From positions 20,799,321-20,863,320 of the forward strand of contig CM026424.1 in the NCBI GenBank assembly GCA_014871385.1: DNA of 64,000 nt. The letters are read 5' to 3'. The position numbers and the translations under genes are program-made. Source of the stretch: Ceratodon purpureus (taxonomy: Eukaryota; Streptophyta; Bryopsida; Pseudoditrichales; Ditrichaceae). The notes under the pieces were generated by a model that ran no database searches, was not told where the DNA came from, and worked only from the letters and a program-made list of their open reading frames with translations. Position 1 is the first letter of the stretch, and the number at the start of each line of letters is the position of its first letter. Of this stretch, positions 50,101 through 61,751 are shown piece after piece.

Positions 50101-52050
50101 AAACCTCGGGCTCCAAACTTTATAAATCATATGTTAATATAACCAAGCTTTTGCATATACAATATTTCATCATTTTGAACATATTCTACTATTTCACCAT
50201 TCCACCTATTGTTCTTCTAATCTTTTATTTATAAAAAATTTGAGTACGTGGTGTTGGTTTTTTATTTTTTTTTATTTTTTATTTTTTATTTTTTTTATTT
50301 TTTATTTTTTATTTTTTTTTCTACAAAGTTATTATCTATTTTACTACTTCCGCTACCTCCGTAACAACATTCCTTGTGTGCATTTGCATTTTCTTTCTTC
50401 CAAGTGATAATATTCGAAAGCCATCAATTTATTCTCCCTTCACTCTCATTTTATTTATTATGTTCTTCTCTAGAATGCTCTTATTATCTATCAACTCTGT
50501 ACACCTCTCTTTTCCTTCAATTTTTTCCATTATACTTTGTCCATATATTTTTTCTCTTATATTTTCATGTACTATCATTTTTTGTTTTTCACTAATTTAT
50601 TTTTTCTAATTAATCTTTTAAATTTTTCCTTATTACTTCTTTATTTGATTTTGTTATTTATTCTACCTTGATATTGCTATTATTATATGAATTCCTCCAT
50701 TAACTTTGTACTCCTCACTACTTCTCCTATCTCATTGTATCTCTTTCAATTATTATCTTTTCTATATTTGATTTTTTTTGTTTTTATCTTAATATTTTTG
50801 CTTCTTTATTTTAATTCTTTTCCCTTAATATTACTATTGTTATATGTATTTTTTACTTAACTTCCTAATCATCACTACTTGTTTTATTTAATTCTTTCTC
50901 ATCTAATTATTGTCCTAACCAATAAAAAATAACAGATTAGATTATTTTTTACTTTATTTAAAAAAATAAAATTATATAGTTATTATGTCTTAATATCAGC
51001 ATTTGTATATGTTTTCCTCCATGAACTTCTTATTTGTTACTACCTCTTTTATCTAAATTTCTTCCTTCTAGTTATTCTCCTCTTCATTATTTCATCCTCT
51101 AATATTTTATTTTTTATTTTTAAATTTATTTTTTAATTTTTAATTTTCCTTAATATTACTATTATTATGTGTTTTTTTTCCTTTAACTTCCTACTCATCA
51201 CTACTCTTTTTGTCTAATTTTTTCCCTTCTAATTATGCTCTTATTTTTTATGTTTCCTTCAACCCTTTCACTTTCAAAGTTTTTTCTTTATTGAATTTAC
51301 TCCTTAATATCCGATTTGTTTTTTTTTTCAATGTATTTCTACTCTTTTTATGTTTTCCTCCATTAACTTCGTACGCATCACTTCTTCTTTTATCTAATCA
51401 TTCCCCTTCTAACAATTTTCCAAAGAACTTCTTGCATTTAATTTGTTCTTATTATTTTTTATTCTCTTCTTTTTACTTTTCTTAAACCATTAACCTTCTT
51501 GATCGTATATTTTTTTATCCTAACACAAGATTTTACCACGTTTCTTTTCGTTTAATTATATCCATTTTTATCTTTTATTTTTTTAAATTTTTTATGGACA
51601 TTTAGATTTTTTATTTTTTTATTTTTATTTTTTCCTTCTTCTTATTATTCTTAAACCTTTATCCTTCTCTCTTTTTTAAGTTATTTAATACTTATACAAT
51701 ATCTTACCTCTCCATTGTAGACTGTTTAATTAATATTTTTTATCCTAACAAAAGATCTTACCTATTTTTATTTATTTTTATTAATTTAGATATTTTTTTA
51801 ATTCTTAATTTAAAAAATGTACATCTAATTTTGTTTTTTTTAATTTTAAATTTTTCTTCTTATTATTCTTAAACCATTGATCATCTCGCTTTTAAAATGT
51901 TATTCCTTCATTTGTTTTTTTCTAATTATTTTCTTATTCATAATTTTGCCTTCTAATTGTCTTTCCTCAAACTTCGGCCATTTTAGTTTTCCTCCTAATT
52001 TATCCTATGCATTTTGTTCCCCGCCTCTTCAATTATTCCTTTCCTTCTTA
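50101..52050. repeat. T-rich, G-depleted satellite-like zone
   Basis: For nearly 2 kb the plus strand is dominated by T, then A and C, with very few G. Within it a unit of about 157-180 bp is repeated about five times, degenerately: anchors of the type TTAACTTC...ACTC.TCACTACTTC lie near 50700, 50857, 51022, 51183 and 51363. A second family (CTTAAACC with a following TTTTATCCTAACA) recurs at 51481, 51651 and 51869. Hydrophobic open frames here are by-products of the T-rich composition. Confidence 0.8.
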
Positions 52051-52564
52051 TGTCATAGGGTCCCTTCATTGTTTCCCATGGATATGTTTAAAACAAGTGG
52101 CGAGTCGGCGACCCACGTTTGTGACCTGATTTTGGTATTTAGGGATTTTTGTGATTTGTTTTTTAAAATTCACATTGCATTCATCATAGACCAATTACAA
52201 AATAAAACAGAGATATCTTGAAAGGTATATATTAAAATGTACAATTTTTTCGATTTACAAAAATGTGCAATAATAAATTTACAGCCAATCCATCAAAATC
52301 GTGGCAAAATGATTGAACTCATTTAAGCACTAGAGCATCTATCCTGCAACAATGAGGGGCTTCCAACCCAATCCTTACAGAAGCTGACGGTAACATTACA
52401 CTTGCGGGGCCCTGCCATTCCGCTCACTAGTGCAGATCCTTCAACGACGTCCGCAATACAAAGACCTGGCTGTGGACTTGTGGTCAAAACACTCCGACAT
52501 CTGCACACATGTTAACATCTCATTAACTGTAAACCGTAATCCTAGTAATCAGTCAAATGCCACA

Positions 52565-52670
52565 TGCACTACAACACAACAAGACAATGCACAAACTGCA
52601 CTACATCACTACAATCACTACAACACTTCAGTCATTACAACACTACAGCCACTACAGCACACAATCAATA
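52565..52670. repeat. array of CACTACA motifs
   Basis: About seven copies of CACTACA or a one-base variant within 100 bases, two of them as the full 9-mer TGCACTACA. This is the reverse complement of the motif in the 45.7-48.6 kb part. Confidence 0.75.
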
Positions 52671-52694
52671 CAACAGCCCAAATATCTAAGTAGC

Positions 52695-53360
52695 CTAATG
52701 AGTAGATAACTTACTCCCTCCTCCCACTCCTTCTCGTTTGTAGAGATTTCCTTCAAGTAGGAACATAGCATCACAATGTAACATGCCACATAAAATCCAC
52801 TCGTCCTATCGTGTGGTTGCTGTGGACAACTAGCATGGATCCATGATCGTATAGATGTCGCTCTTTTCTACTCAGGAGTACCCGGTCCGTGTCCATTGGC
52901 CATGCACCAAATATTGGCCATTACCTCATGGAGATACTGTGGGCCATGGAAGTTGGGGTTAGTGTGATAACCCGAATCAAACTTGACAAAGCCTTCACTT
53001 GATATCACTGCCAAACTCCGATGCATGCAATCCAATACATTAATGAACAGCAAATTGGCCTTAATATTGGCAATGTAAGAGTTGTCCTCATAAAATCCAC
53101 ATAGTACATGTAGTGAGGCACTGCAATCAGTAAGGGCCCTCAGTCACACTGCAAACTCTATCTTGCATATAAGTGTCGCAGGAGGAGTACTATCCTCAAA
53201 CCATGCTACAAACCAATCCATCAATGGAGGACTCAACCCCATTCCACAACAATCTAATCAACATGTCTGCCTCCGAAGTCAACCTGATCTTCTCTTCGCC
53301 AAAAGAGAAGTCCAAGAATCCTTCAGCCACACGGCCACCTTCTAGAGAAATCCGTTTTAT
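52695..53360 (-). pseudogene. Ulp1-like (C48) cysteine peptidase relic
   Basis: On the minus strand a protein-like frame runs with few interruptions from about 53360 to 52695. It passes through FLDFSFGEEKIRLTSEADML (near 53300), CGFYEDNSYIANIKANLLFI, SEGFVKFDSGYHTNPNFHGP and ends in CPQQPHDRTSGFYVACYI (near 52800). The last resembles the CPxQ...DCGxYV block of Ulp1/SENP peptidases, with the Gln kept but the catalytic Cys apparently missing; FDS would be the Asp region. Stops interrupt the frame at least three times (near 53210, 53145 and 52875). Ulp1-like genes are carried by many plant Mutator elements. Family assignment is moderate. Confidence 0.45.
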
Positions 53361-53500
53361 TGCAATATTGAATAAATTGCAATAATAAAAACCCTTAATT
53401 TATATAAAATCCAAGTCCATGTCCAAGTCAATGCTACAGTGAACACAGTGCTACATGACCTATACGCACTCCAGTCTTGGTATATACGCACTACAGACTT

Positions 53501-55968
53501 ACTTAAGGATGAAAACCCTAAACTCCCAATCCGTCAAATCCTAGATGACAAACCAGGCCTCATTGAAAGGGGACAAGTTTGCCAGCCAAGACCCGGGCTG
53601 GGTGATGGGCCCAGGACGGGTGGGCCATTGGCGCGGGCCAGGGTTGACTTCATGACCCGGCGGGGCCATCTCAGCCGCCTTTTTGCGGGCAACCCCTTCT
53701 TCTCTGACATTACTATTTTTTTGGGTTGGATGGGGGGTGATTAACGTGATGCTTCTACAGACACAAACCAACCAAAAATGGGGGGTGATCCATTTTAGGC
53801 TGTTAATTTTAGATGTTTTTTATGCAACTGATGCAATGGAATAGGGTATCTTTTTCTTTATTATGGAATAGGGCATCATCTTTTTCTTTATTAAGTTATA
53901 TTGTTTTAAATTGATAGCAGTTGAGGCATATTAACCTCTGATCTGCCGTCACCATTCTTACCAAAGTTGCTCAAAAAACTGTCATTTCTCAAGGAAGAAT
54001 GAACAAACCAAAAATGGAGCTTTCTTTGTTTTTCTATCTATAGAATTTGACTCAAGGCTTTTTAGAAGATCATGTATGAACAAATTTCAATAAATTTGAC
54101 AAAGTGCATTAGAAGGTCATAGAATTTGAAGTAGAAAACATTTTTTTTATTTTTATTTTTTCCAAATGGAATCAGAAGAAGTTGACTTCTTTTTGTGTAA
54201 ATTTTGAACTATACAATTTGAAGGTTTTGTATTGATATGATGTACATGATGATAGTAACTTGTGCACCAAATTCTAGATTTAACAAAAAAGTTTAGCATT
54301 TTGAAAAATGTTGTATAAAGAACATAGGTTAATGTTATAGCTAATATTCATTACATATTTTTCTATTAACTGTTTTTTGTCAAATAAAAATCCACGCGAT
54401 CAAGACAAAGGTTTTATTAATGAAGTAGAAAAAAAGAAATGAAAAAGAAGTACAAAAAAGTTATTTTTTTTCTTATAAAGAAAAAGTTCTTTTTTAGCTG
54501 GAACAAAAAACTCGAGAAACTTTGGCTCCTTATAAAACGAAAAACTTCCACAATATAAGATTTTTAATTTTTTTTTTATAATCTCAAAACCAATCATGCT
54601 AGTTAGTTGCATGAAAAATCCCAAAGGTAGTTGAAGGATGTATCAAAATTTTGGAGCTGCCTAAAGAGTGGGAAAATTTGCTTCAAGGATTATAACTATT
54701 TTTTCCAATGTTTAGTGCAAAAAAACATATTTCCGCAAAGCCCGTGTAATTTTCCTTGTCTACAAAAAATTCAAAGTCTCATATTGAGAATTGACATCGT
54801 CAGAACAAGTCTAAAATTTCAAAAATTCCTCTCTAGTACTATGGTCGTTTAGAGGTTGAGATGCTTAAATGAACAACAAAGACTAAGTCTACTTCATACT
54901 TTTACAATTTGCATGCTATGAATTTGGAAATTCATATATAATTTAAAAATTTCCAAATAGTATGAAGACACTTGGATTGAACTTGGAAGTGAATTATGTA
55001 TTACTTATATACGTATTATTTAGCAACTTGATGATATCCTTAATAGTTTTCATAAAAATAATAATCAATCATTTAATTTTTGTAAATAATTTAGACATTT
55101 TTTCCAAAGGTAAATGTATATTTGGTTGTGGATAAACTAGTTATGGTAACATATTGATACAATGTAGGTGGGATAATACTTTAAAGAAAAGATAAACTTG
55201 TTGTTTTTCTACAGTAAAGCATATAAGTTCTATTGTATTTTCCTTGTTGCATTCATACGTTTTTATGACCCTCATCTAAAGACTATATTTAAATTTCTAA
55301 TTTCCTTAATTTTGTTATTGAAACCATGAATAATAATAATATCTAAATGCATATTTTTCGAATTTATTATGTTAAATAAATTTTAATATGTTTGTTTGTA
55401 TCATGCAAAGAATTGAACTGGCTACATATTTAATTGATAATGGAAATTGTAGAGACTACCTCCCTAGAGTCGACCCTATAAAAATATTATTAAAGTCTTA
55501 GCATCAAAGAATATTTAATCAAAGGATTATGTATCAAATATAGAAAATTCCTTAAATTGATTAAAAAAATAAAAATTCATCAAAATGCTTTATAATTCTT
55601 ATAAATGTTTATCCATGATTTCACATGTAGCGGTTGTGTTTAACAGGAACATTGCATTTAACCTAAACATCTAATAATTCTCTATTCTCTCCCATTTTTG
55701 GATGCCAAGGTTTGTGATGCGAAAGTGAGTATTTATATACCTTCAGTGGATTGGTGCCATTATCAAAGTTATTGAAGATACTATTACAGTTATTTGAAGC
55801 TATTTGGTTGAACACCAGTAGTTGTCATTTAAATTACTGTGTTTATGTGTGAGAATGGTAAAGTAGAGAATCCTATAGGCCTGGATTCAGGACCGGAGAC
55901 ATGGACCACATAAAACTTATTCATCACGCTCAGCAAGTTCTCTGGAATGGCACAACACTCCACCGCTC
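53501..55968. other. intergenic, AT-rich
   Basis: A small GC-rich island at 53560-53690 has open frames but no recognisable domain. The rest is AT-rich with no gene. Confidence 0.45.
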
Positions 55969-56362
55969 TAAGGTATACACACCCATGAGGGATCACTTCC
56001 CCATGACTGATATGTAGGCTTCCCCATTCCAGAGCAATGGGAAACCAGTGACCGATAATTGATGAACAGTAGATTTAGAATGCATCCTCCAATAGAATGC
56101 CTCTGTGAGTGTTATGGACATGTTGTTGTTCACTAATTTGAGTATGGTCGGTCATTGGTACACCTATATGTCACTCATGGGTCAGTGCCACTTTTGGACA
56201 AATTTTTTTGTAGTAATTTGAATTTTACTGAATTAATTTTGAAAAAATGCTCATTCTTCATGAACCTTATGATACTACGCACGAAAAATAACTCCTTATT
56301 GAATACCCAAGATTTACTATGCTGAAATGCTTAAGTGATCGGTCATAGGTGTGTATACCTTA
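55969..56362. mobile_element. MITE with ~27-30-bp terminal inverted repeats
   Basis: TAAGGTATACACACC at 55969 is mirrored by GGTGTGTATACCTTA ending at 56362; over 27 bases 24 match, and GATCACTT continues the match inward. The 394-bp unit contains additional internal relatives of GGTCGGTCAT and has no coding frame. No clear target duplication; the ends start with TAAGG. Confidence 0.7.
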
Positions 56363-56406
56363 AGTATAAGTTGCTGGATTGAGTGTGAGAACGGAGAAGG
56401 GGCGTG

Positions 56407-56565
56407 CCGTGACCGTGACCGTGACCGTGACCCGGTGACCGTGGGAGTGAATGAGACCGCGGTGGGAAGTGGCAGTGGGCTCGGGAGGGAGGATCAGATG
56501 ATCCCGATGACTATGGCACTGAGGGAGGGGAGGGAGGGGAGGGAGGGGAGGGAGGGGAGGGAGGG
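56407..56565. repeat. two G-rich tandem repeats
   Basis: CGTGAC hexamers (four to five copies, 56407-56445), then five exact units of GAGGGAGGG (56521-56565). The second is a strong G-quadruplex candidate on the plus strand. The frame across it gives EGREGREGR and is not a gene. Confidence 0.9.
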
Positions 56566-56649
56566 GTCAGTGGCCACGTCAGTTCCTATCTTGTCAGACA
56601 CAGCACATGTGACTATGATGATGGTGATGATGGTGGCGCTCTAGCCTCT

Positions 56650-59600
56650 CAACCAGGCAGGCAGGGGCCAGGGCAGGCCAGGGGAGTCTCGAGGCCCTGC
56701 TGACTCACTCCCTCTCTCTCCCCCAGTCGGAGTCCAGAGTCCACTCCTAAGTCAAGTTGAGTTGTTGCCAATGAATGTCTCCCCTCCACTGTTTCAACCC
56801 CACTGTTTCATTCATGCATCTCCATGCACCATATCTATATATAATTATTTATTTACCGAGCAGATCGAAGATGAGTGTGAAAATTCTTCAAAAAGCCTTC
56901 GCCGACTTAAACTCCATGGGCCTACAACTGTATGTAATAATATAACATATACATTTTTCAAGGTGATATTCTATCCTTACTAAATACTCCTAATGTGGTC
57001 GTGTAGTTTTTGTGCATATTGTGGCTTACGTTATCAACGAACCATAAGTGCCAGAATATGGTAATGAGTTTAAATTATAATTAATGATCCTAATTGAAGG
57101 ATTTAATGGTATATAGTTACCTCTGGAAAAACACAAGAATTTTCTACATGAAAACTAACTCTAACTTCAATTGTACTGTAACTGGGTAGCAGGTTTGTCT
57201 ACTTCAAAATATTATTTAAAAAAAATAAAAAATAACGTTTGTTTCTTAGAAGGTTTGTTTTTTGGGACATATTTTTTAAATCACTGAAAATAGCATAAGA
57301 TGGCTTCAAGATAGAGAAATATTACTTGGAATAATTTCTCACAACTTCGTTTTTGTATATTTTGATTTTTGAAAATTTTAGTTATTTAATTAAAAATTTA
57401 TATATGAACAAACCTGCCACTCTATTTTGAAACCATGAAGCCATTGCATTCGATAAAATTATAATGTCTGCAAGGATACTATAAATGCATTTCAAATAAT
57501 ATAGACATAGCAACAATTTTGATGAGCTAGAAGAAAACAATTTCAAAAACGAATGTCATATAACAGTAGAGCCAATTTGATTTTTGATCCAAATCATTAT
57601 TAATTTGGAGTGATAAAAAAATATTATACAAATCTTTGCAAAGAAATGAAGACTTTATGGATGTGATTTTATCCAAGTACCTCATTTTAGAATGTAGCAT
57701 GAAGCTCAATGATATAAGTATTGTTTTTTTGGATTTTAATATAGTGTATATATTGTAGAAGTATATGTTGTAGTATAAAATGAATAAATAAGGTATATTT
57801 CAACACAAGATTGGTATCTTAAAGGATAGGCTTTTTCAGTACTTTCCAAGTTACTAGAGCTATTTGTAAAAGTACCTCATATTTGGTTTGGATACCATGG
57901 GTTTTGATTAAACATAGTTTTATTTGATAACTCTAAATAGTTGATAAATATGGAAAATTTTGTTGGATTTTCCATATTAAATATGTAAGAATTCAATGGT
58001 ATCTAAATTTATGGAAAACTAGTTTTCAAGGAAAAAACGACAACAAAACTAATTGTCCTTGAATTTAGAGACCACCATGTACCCCAACTCTAGTGAGACA
58101 ACTAGGATCTTCTATGCCTCCCAATTATTTAGAGTAAAATATAATAGTACAATAAAGCAAAACTCACAGTATCTTTTACAGACTCAATGTGAATTTAAGG
58201 ATAACTCTACTATTTACAAACATTTGGTAGATTCAAAGTTTATTCGATTAATTTGTTGGTTTGAAGGATATCAAAGTGTTTTATGAGATCCAAGGAGGTT
58301 CCATTTGATGTTCAAGAAGGTTGGAACGAGGTTTAAGAAAGATGCCTTATCTTTACAAGCGAGTATTTCACTTGAAAAGGCGGCAATAGTTGCTAGACAA
58401 ATATTAAGAACTAGTTAAAAACTTCGTGAAGGACTTCCCAGGGACAGGACTGACTAAACAATGTTTGTTCTAGTTAAGCTATTTTATTTTATTTTATTTT
58501 TCTGACAAGGTCTTGAATCTTATACCTGATTTGCTAGGACATTCAGAATCGTGGCCCTTCTCTTCGCAAAATCCAACAGCAGGAGTCGCGCTTGCTTCCA
58601 ACCAATTGTCGATATTGGTTTACAGATCATGGCCCAACCAACGTCAAGAACTTGGAGTCGGTCACTGCCAGTGCTCAGCTGAATGCGGGTTTCTTTCAAC
58701 TAATCAGCTCATAGTGACCTTTGCATAATGGCAGCTGAACATTCAAACAGGCAGATGATTCACCCCCAACGAAGCTTAAGAATTATGTCAAAATCCTAGT
58801 GAGTAGTCTATTTTCTCACCAGGAATCACATCCAGCGTCAATTGTTGGATACATTGGTGTTGACATCAAAAAGAGGTGAGAGAAATCTGCGAAAGCCAGC
58901 TCACTAGTTAGAAAAGGATTACAAGTGCAATGGACACTTCACAGTTCACAACGTGAATCATTCAGCCCCTCTAGCCTCGTCTAATTCGCGGTTGTAACCA
59001 TCAACTTTGCAATGCAAAACATTGCATACAACAGCCATAGATTTACGAAAATGAAAAAAAATGAAAAACTAGCTGGAAAGAAAAAAAGGAAGAAGCCTGC
59101 AAGTGTAGGTCGGACACAAGTTTCTGCATTGTACCTTTACATAAATTATGCTCTTTCAAACACTCGTATGAATCTGTTTACAAGAACTTTGTTATGAACA
59201 GCATCTTGCTTACGAAATAACGGACGTTAAAAGAGAGCGCAGCTTGGTTCTCATACACTCTTCCTCCAAGTCTTATGACGGAGATCATGCAGTGTGCATC
59301 AACATGAGTATTCGCAGTGCTTGCATCGTATGATACAGATGTGTACTGGCTTTAAATTACCATGCTCTACAGGAGCGATCAACTTTCATAAAACGACCTC
59401 ACTAGTAAATCTTGCCCATCCAGAGTTTGAAATTGTATGCTAGCTAGCCTAAAAAAACGAAAACTAAGAAAACAATTGCAGCTGCAACTCTTGTAGCAGT
59501 ATACTTAAAAACCCGTTTTAGTGGTCATTTGTTCCTAAGTTCATTAAGCTAGGGTACAATTGCAAGCAGGAGAGTACCTGAGTACCTCCAAAATGCGGCG

Positions 59601-60849
59601 ACGCCCTGATTACACGCTTTAAATCAGAGACTGCGCTTGCAGAGAACTGTAATGTTTCTTTTTAACTTATCTATGCTGACCACAGATGAGCACTGTACAG
59701 TCTTTGACTGCTGATGATCTACAATGCTCAATTCTAGAATCATACGGACCGCGCACTACATGCAGAGCAATCCTCTAGTATCACACGGCAGATCTGTTCT
59801 GAGACCGGTGGGCCACCAGAGGGCGAACCTAATCAATTGGATTCTGTCACGCTGCATCAATGGAAACATTGATAACGTGGTCTTCTACTTTTCCTAACCA
59901 CTCCATTCCACATTATTAATACCGGCATTATGATACTTCACCTTCAGCGTCGCTTGACATGACATGTTCAATCAGAGATCCAGTACTGTTCGATTAAACG
60001 GGCAGGTATGTGTCTAGAATACCTAAGTTATGTCATCATTCATTATCTGAGCAGACGGAGTGTTTGATGGTATGTACATACACATACCAACACTTAGAGC
60101 TAGCAGTGGGTGGTGAGTGCATTCACCTGAGTTACATCACAACTCAATGCCGTGGTCATGCTTATCTTTCCCGTGGACGACCATTTACTTCCAAGCTCCA
60201 GCTGCAGCAGCACCTTGGCCAGGAAATTTCGTGAAATTGGTACCAACCTGCACGAAGGTCAGAGCCACGAACCTTTGAATATTCTGCATAAAATGCAGAA
60301 CCTCGAGTTCTGCAATTTCCAACCTCTTCCTACATGTCATAAAGACACAGCAATCTTCGGCACTGCCCCTAGCCTCCGAAACAATGTAAGCTTCAGGATC
60401 AATCCATGAGAGATCGACTCAGAACCTGGCTGATGATCCATGCGCTTGTCTGTTTTGGATTGCAGTTATAAGTCCACGGCAGCTGTACCGAAGTTCAGTT
60501 ACCGTGTAAAGCACCGCTAGAGTTAGCAATATGAGGCCATTGCTCCTACTGTTACAAATCATTAACAGGGCAGTGAATTACTTGCCTGGACTTCGTAGAC
60601 GGTTCTTTCCAATGGAAGGCATTCAGCAGCGGGCACTCTTCAATGTTTCACTCACATGCTCTGGTGCAGCTAGCTCCTTCCACCGCACAAGCACCAAACA
60701 AATCCTCTGAGTCTAGGGCCGGGTCTCCGGCTCAGTGCCATGGCCAGCACTGCGCTGGCCTCGTATGACGACCTAACTGGACTGCGACATTGTGTTTGGC
60801 ATACCAAGGTCTTTGGGTCTTTCTCTTCTGAAATATTCGCCTATCTCAG
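56650..60849. other. intergenic
   Basis: No confident gene. From about 58.5 kb the sequence becomes GC-richer. Stretches at 60230-60385 and 60570-60670 look like isolated exons with possible splice borders, but neither could be linked or named. Confidence 0.35.
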
Positions 60850-61331
60850 GTTCTGAATCTCTCAGAAGAGATCGATTCAGGGGCCTTTGAATGTCTCACT
60901 GAGCGTCACCGCACTCGAGACTCTATCAACATCAAGAGTACACGCCGATCCGAGCTGTTAAACTTATTCTGCAGCTGCAACGATCTCTATGAACTCCTGC
61001 CAATCATGTGCTACGGCGATCTGCAGGTAACTTCGTCCTGACTCCTCTTCTAAGACATTCACCTCGACCCACACATACTTCTGGATGCTCGTCATGATTT
61101 GAAGGTACAAACCAGGTGCTCAGGACAACATCGACCCCTGAGTCGCCTTTTTCAGTGAAAGTTAACTTTCCTCCTCTCCAAACTTTACTAGGTGCTTGCC
61201 TTCAAGATGAAGAAATTACTCTTGCGACAGGTTTCAGAGTTGCAGAGGAGATGGATTTCCTGCTGTTGTCATTGAGTTATGACGACAGTATCATCACGTG
61301 GAGCATTTTCGCGCATGATTCTGAGAGATGA
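60850..61331 (+). CDS. two exon-like frames of an unrecognised protein (partial)
   Basis: Exon-like 60850-61026 (59 codons, acceptor ATCTCAG, donor CAG|GTAACT) joins in phase 0 to 61116-61331 (acceptor AACCAG) and ends in TGA. The 89-bp intron is plausible. The protein part reads LNLSEEIDSGAFECLTERHR ... CYGDLQ, then PPLQTLLGACLQDEEITLAT ... SIFAHDSER. I do not recognise the family. The upstream part is not defined: an ATG at about 60739 opens a 38-codon frame that closes shortly after the acceptor, in another frame. It could be the 3' end of a real gene or chance. Confidence 0.25.
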
Positions 61332-61751
61332 AAGCTGGAGGGTTCACGAGCCTGGAACATGTATGATCTACCACCCAGTACGTTTCCATTTCTTCATACA
61401 TGATGTCTGAGTGAGCTTCTCGGTTGCACACGTTGTGTAGGAATTTTATTGTCCACCATGGGGTGACATCTAGAGACAGACAAAGTAGGGTGTTTTCCTC
61501 TGGTTACTTCAATTGGCATCTTTAGGCAACGGTGTGGAGAAGGGGAGTGAAACAGGGTTCAGGGTGCAGGGTTTAAGAAGATTTCGGCGTTCACTTGGGT
61601 AATGCATGAACTTTATTTGGTGTTGATGCCCATCAGAGAATTTCTTGAGGCTTGGCGATTGTGCAAAAGGTAAGCTGATGATGTCCAGTTGTTTCGTTTC
61701 CAAGTCTTTTTAGTGTTTCTAATGCGAGAGCACGGAAGGGTTGGCCAGTTT

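Larger units (their letters stand above)
44875..53500. mobile_element. candidate large Mutator-family element (unity inferred)
   Basis: The block groups a MULE transposase relic on the plus strand, an Ulp1-like relic on the minus strand, and TGTAGTGCA motifs. The motifs are mostly plus-oriented on the left (45.7-48.6 kb) and minus-oriented on the right (52.6-53.5 kb). No long terminal inverted repeats or 9-bp target duplication were found by eye, so the borders are guesses. Confidence 0.3.

Noticed and set aside
50374-52221. Open frames rich in Phe, Leu and Ser, like membrane proteins
   Set aside because: The frames follow from the T-rich repeats and shift together with the tandem units; no conserved membrane family pattern.
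53513-53521. Telomere remnant (AAACCCTAA)
   Set aside because: Only a single repeat unit is present here, as also near 26064 and 49455; no tandem telomeric array.
56351-56644. 97-residue frame with EGREGR repeats
   Set aside because: Spans two simple repeats; no domain and no splice context.
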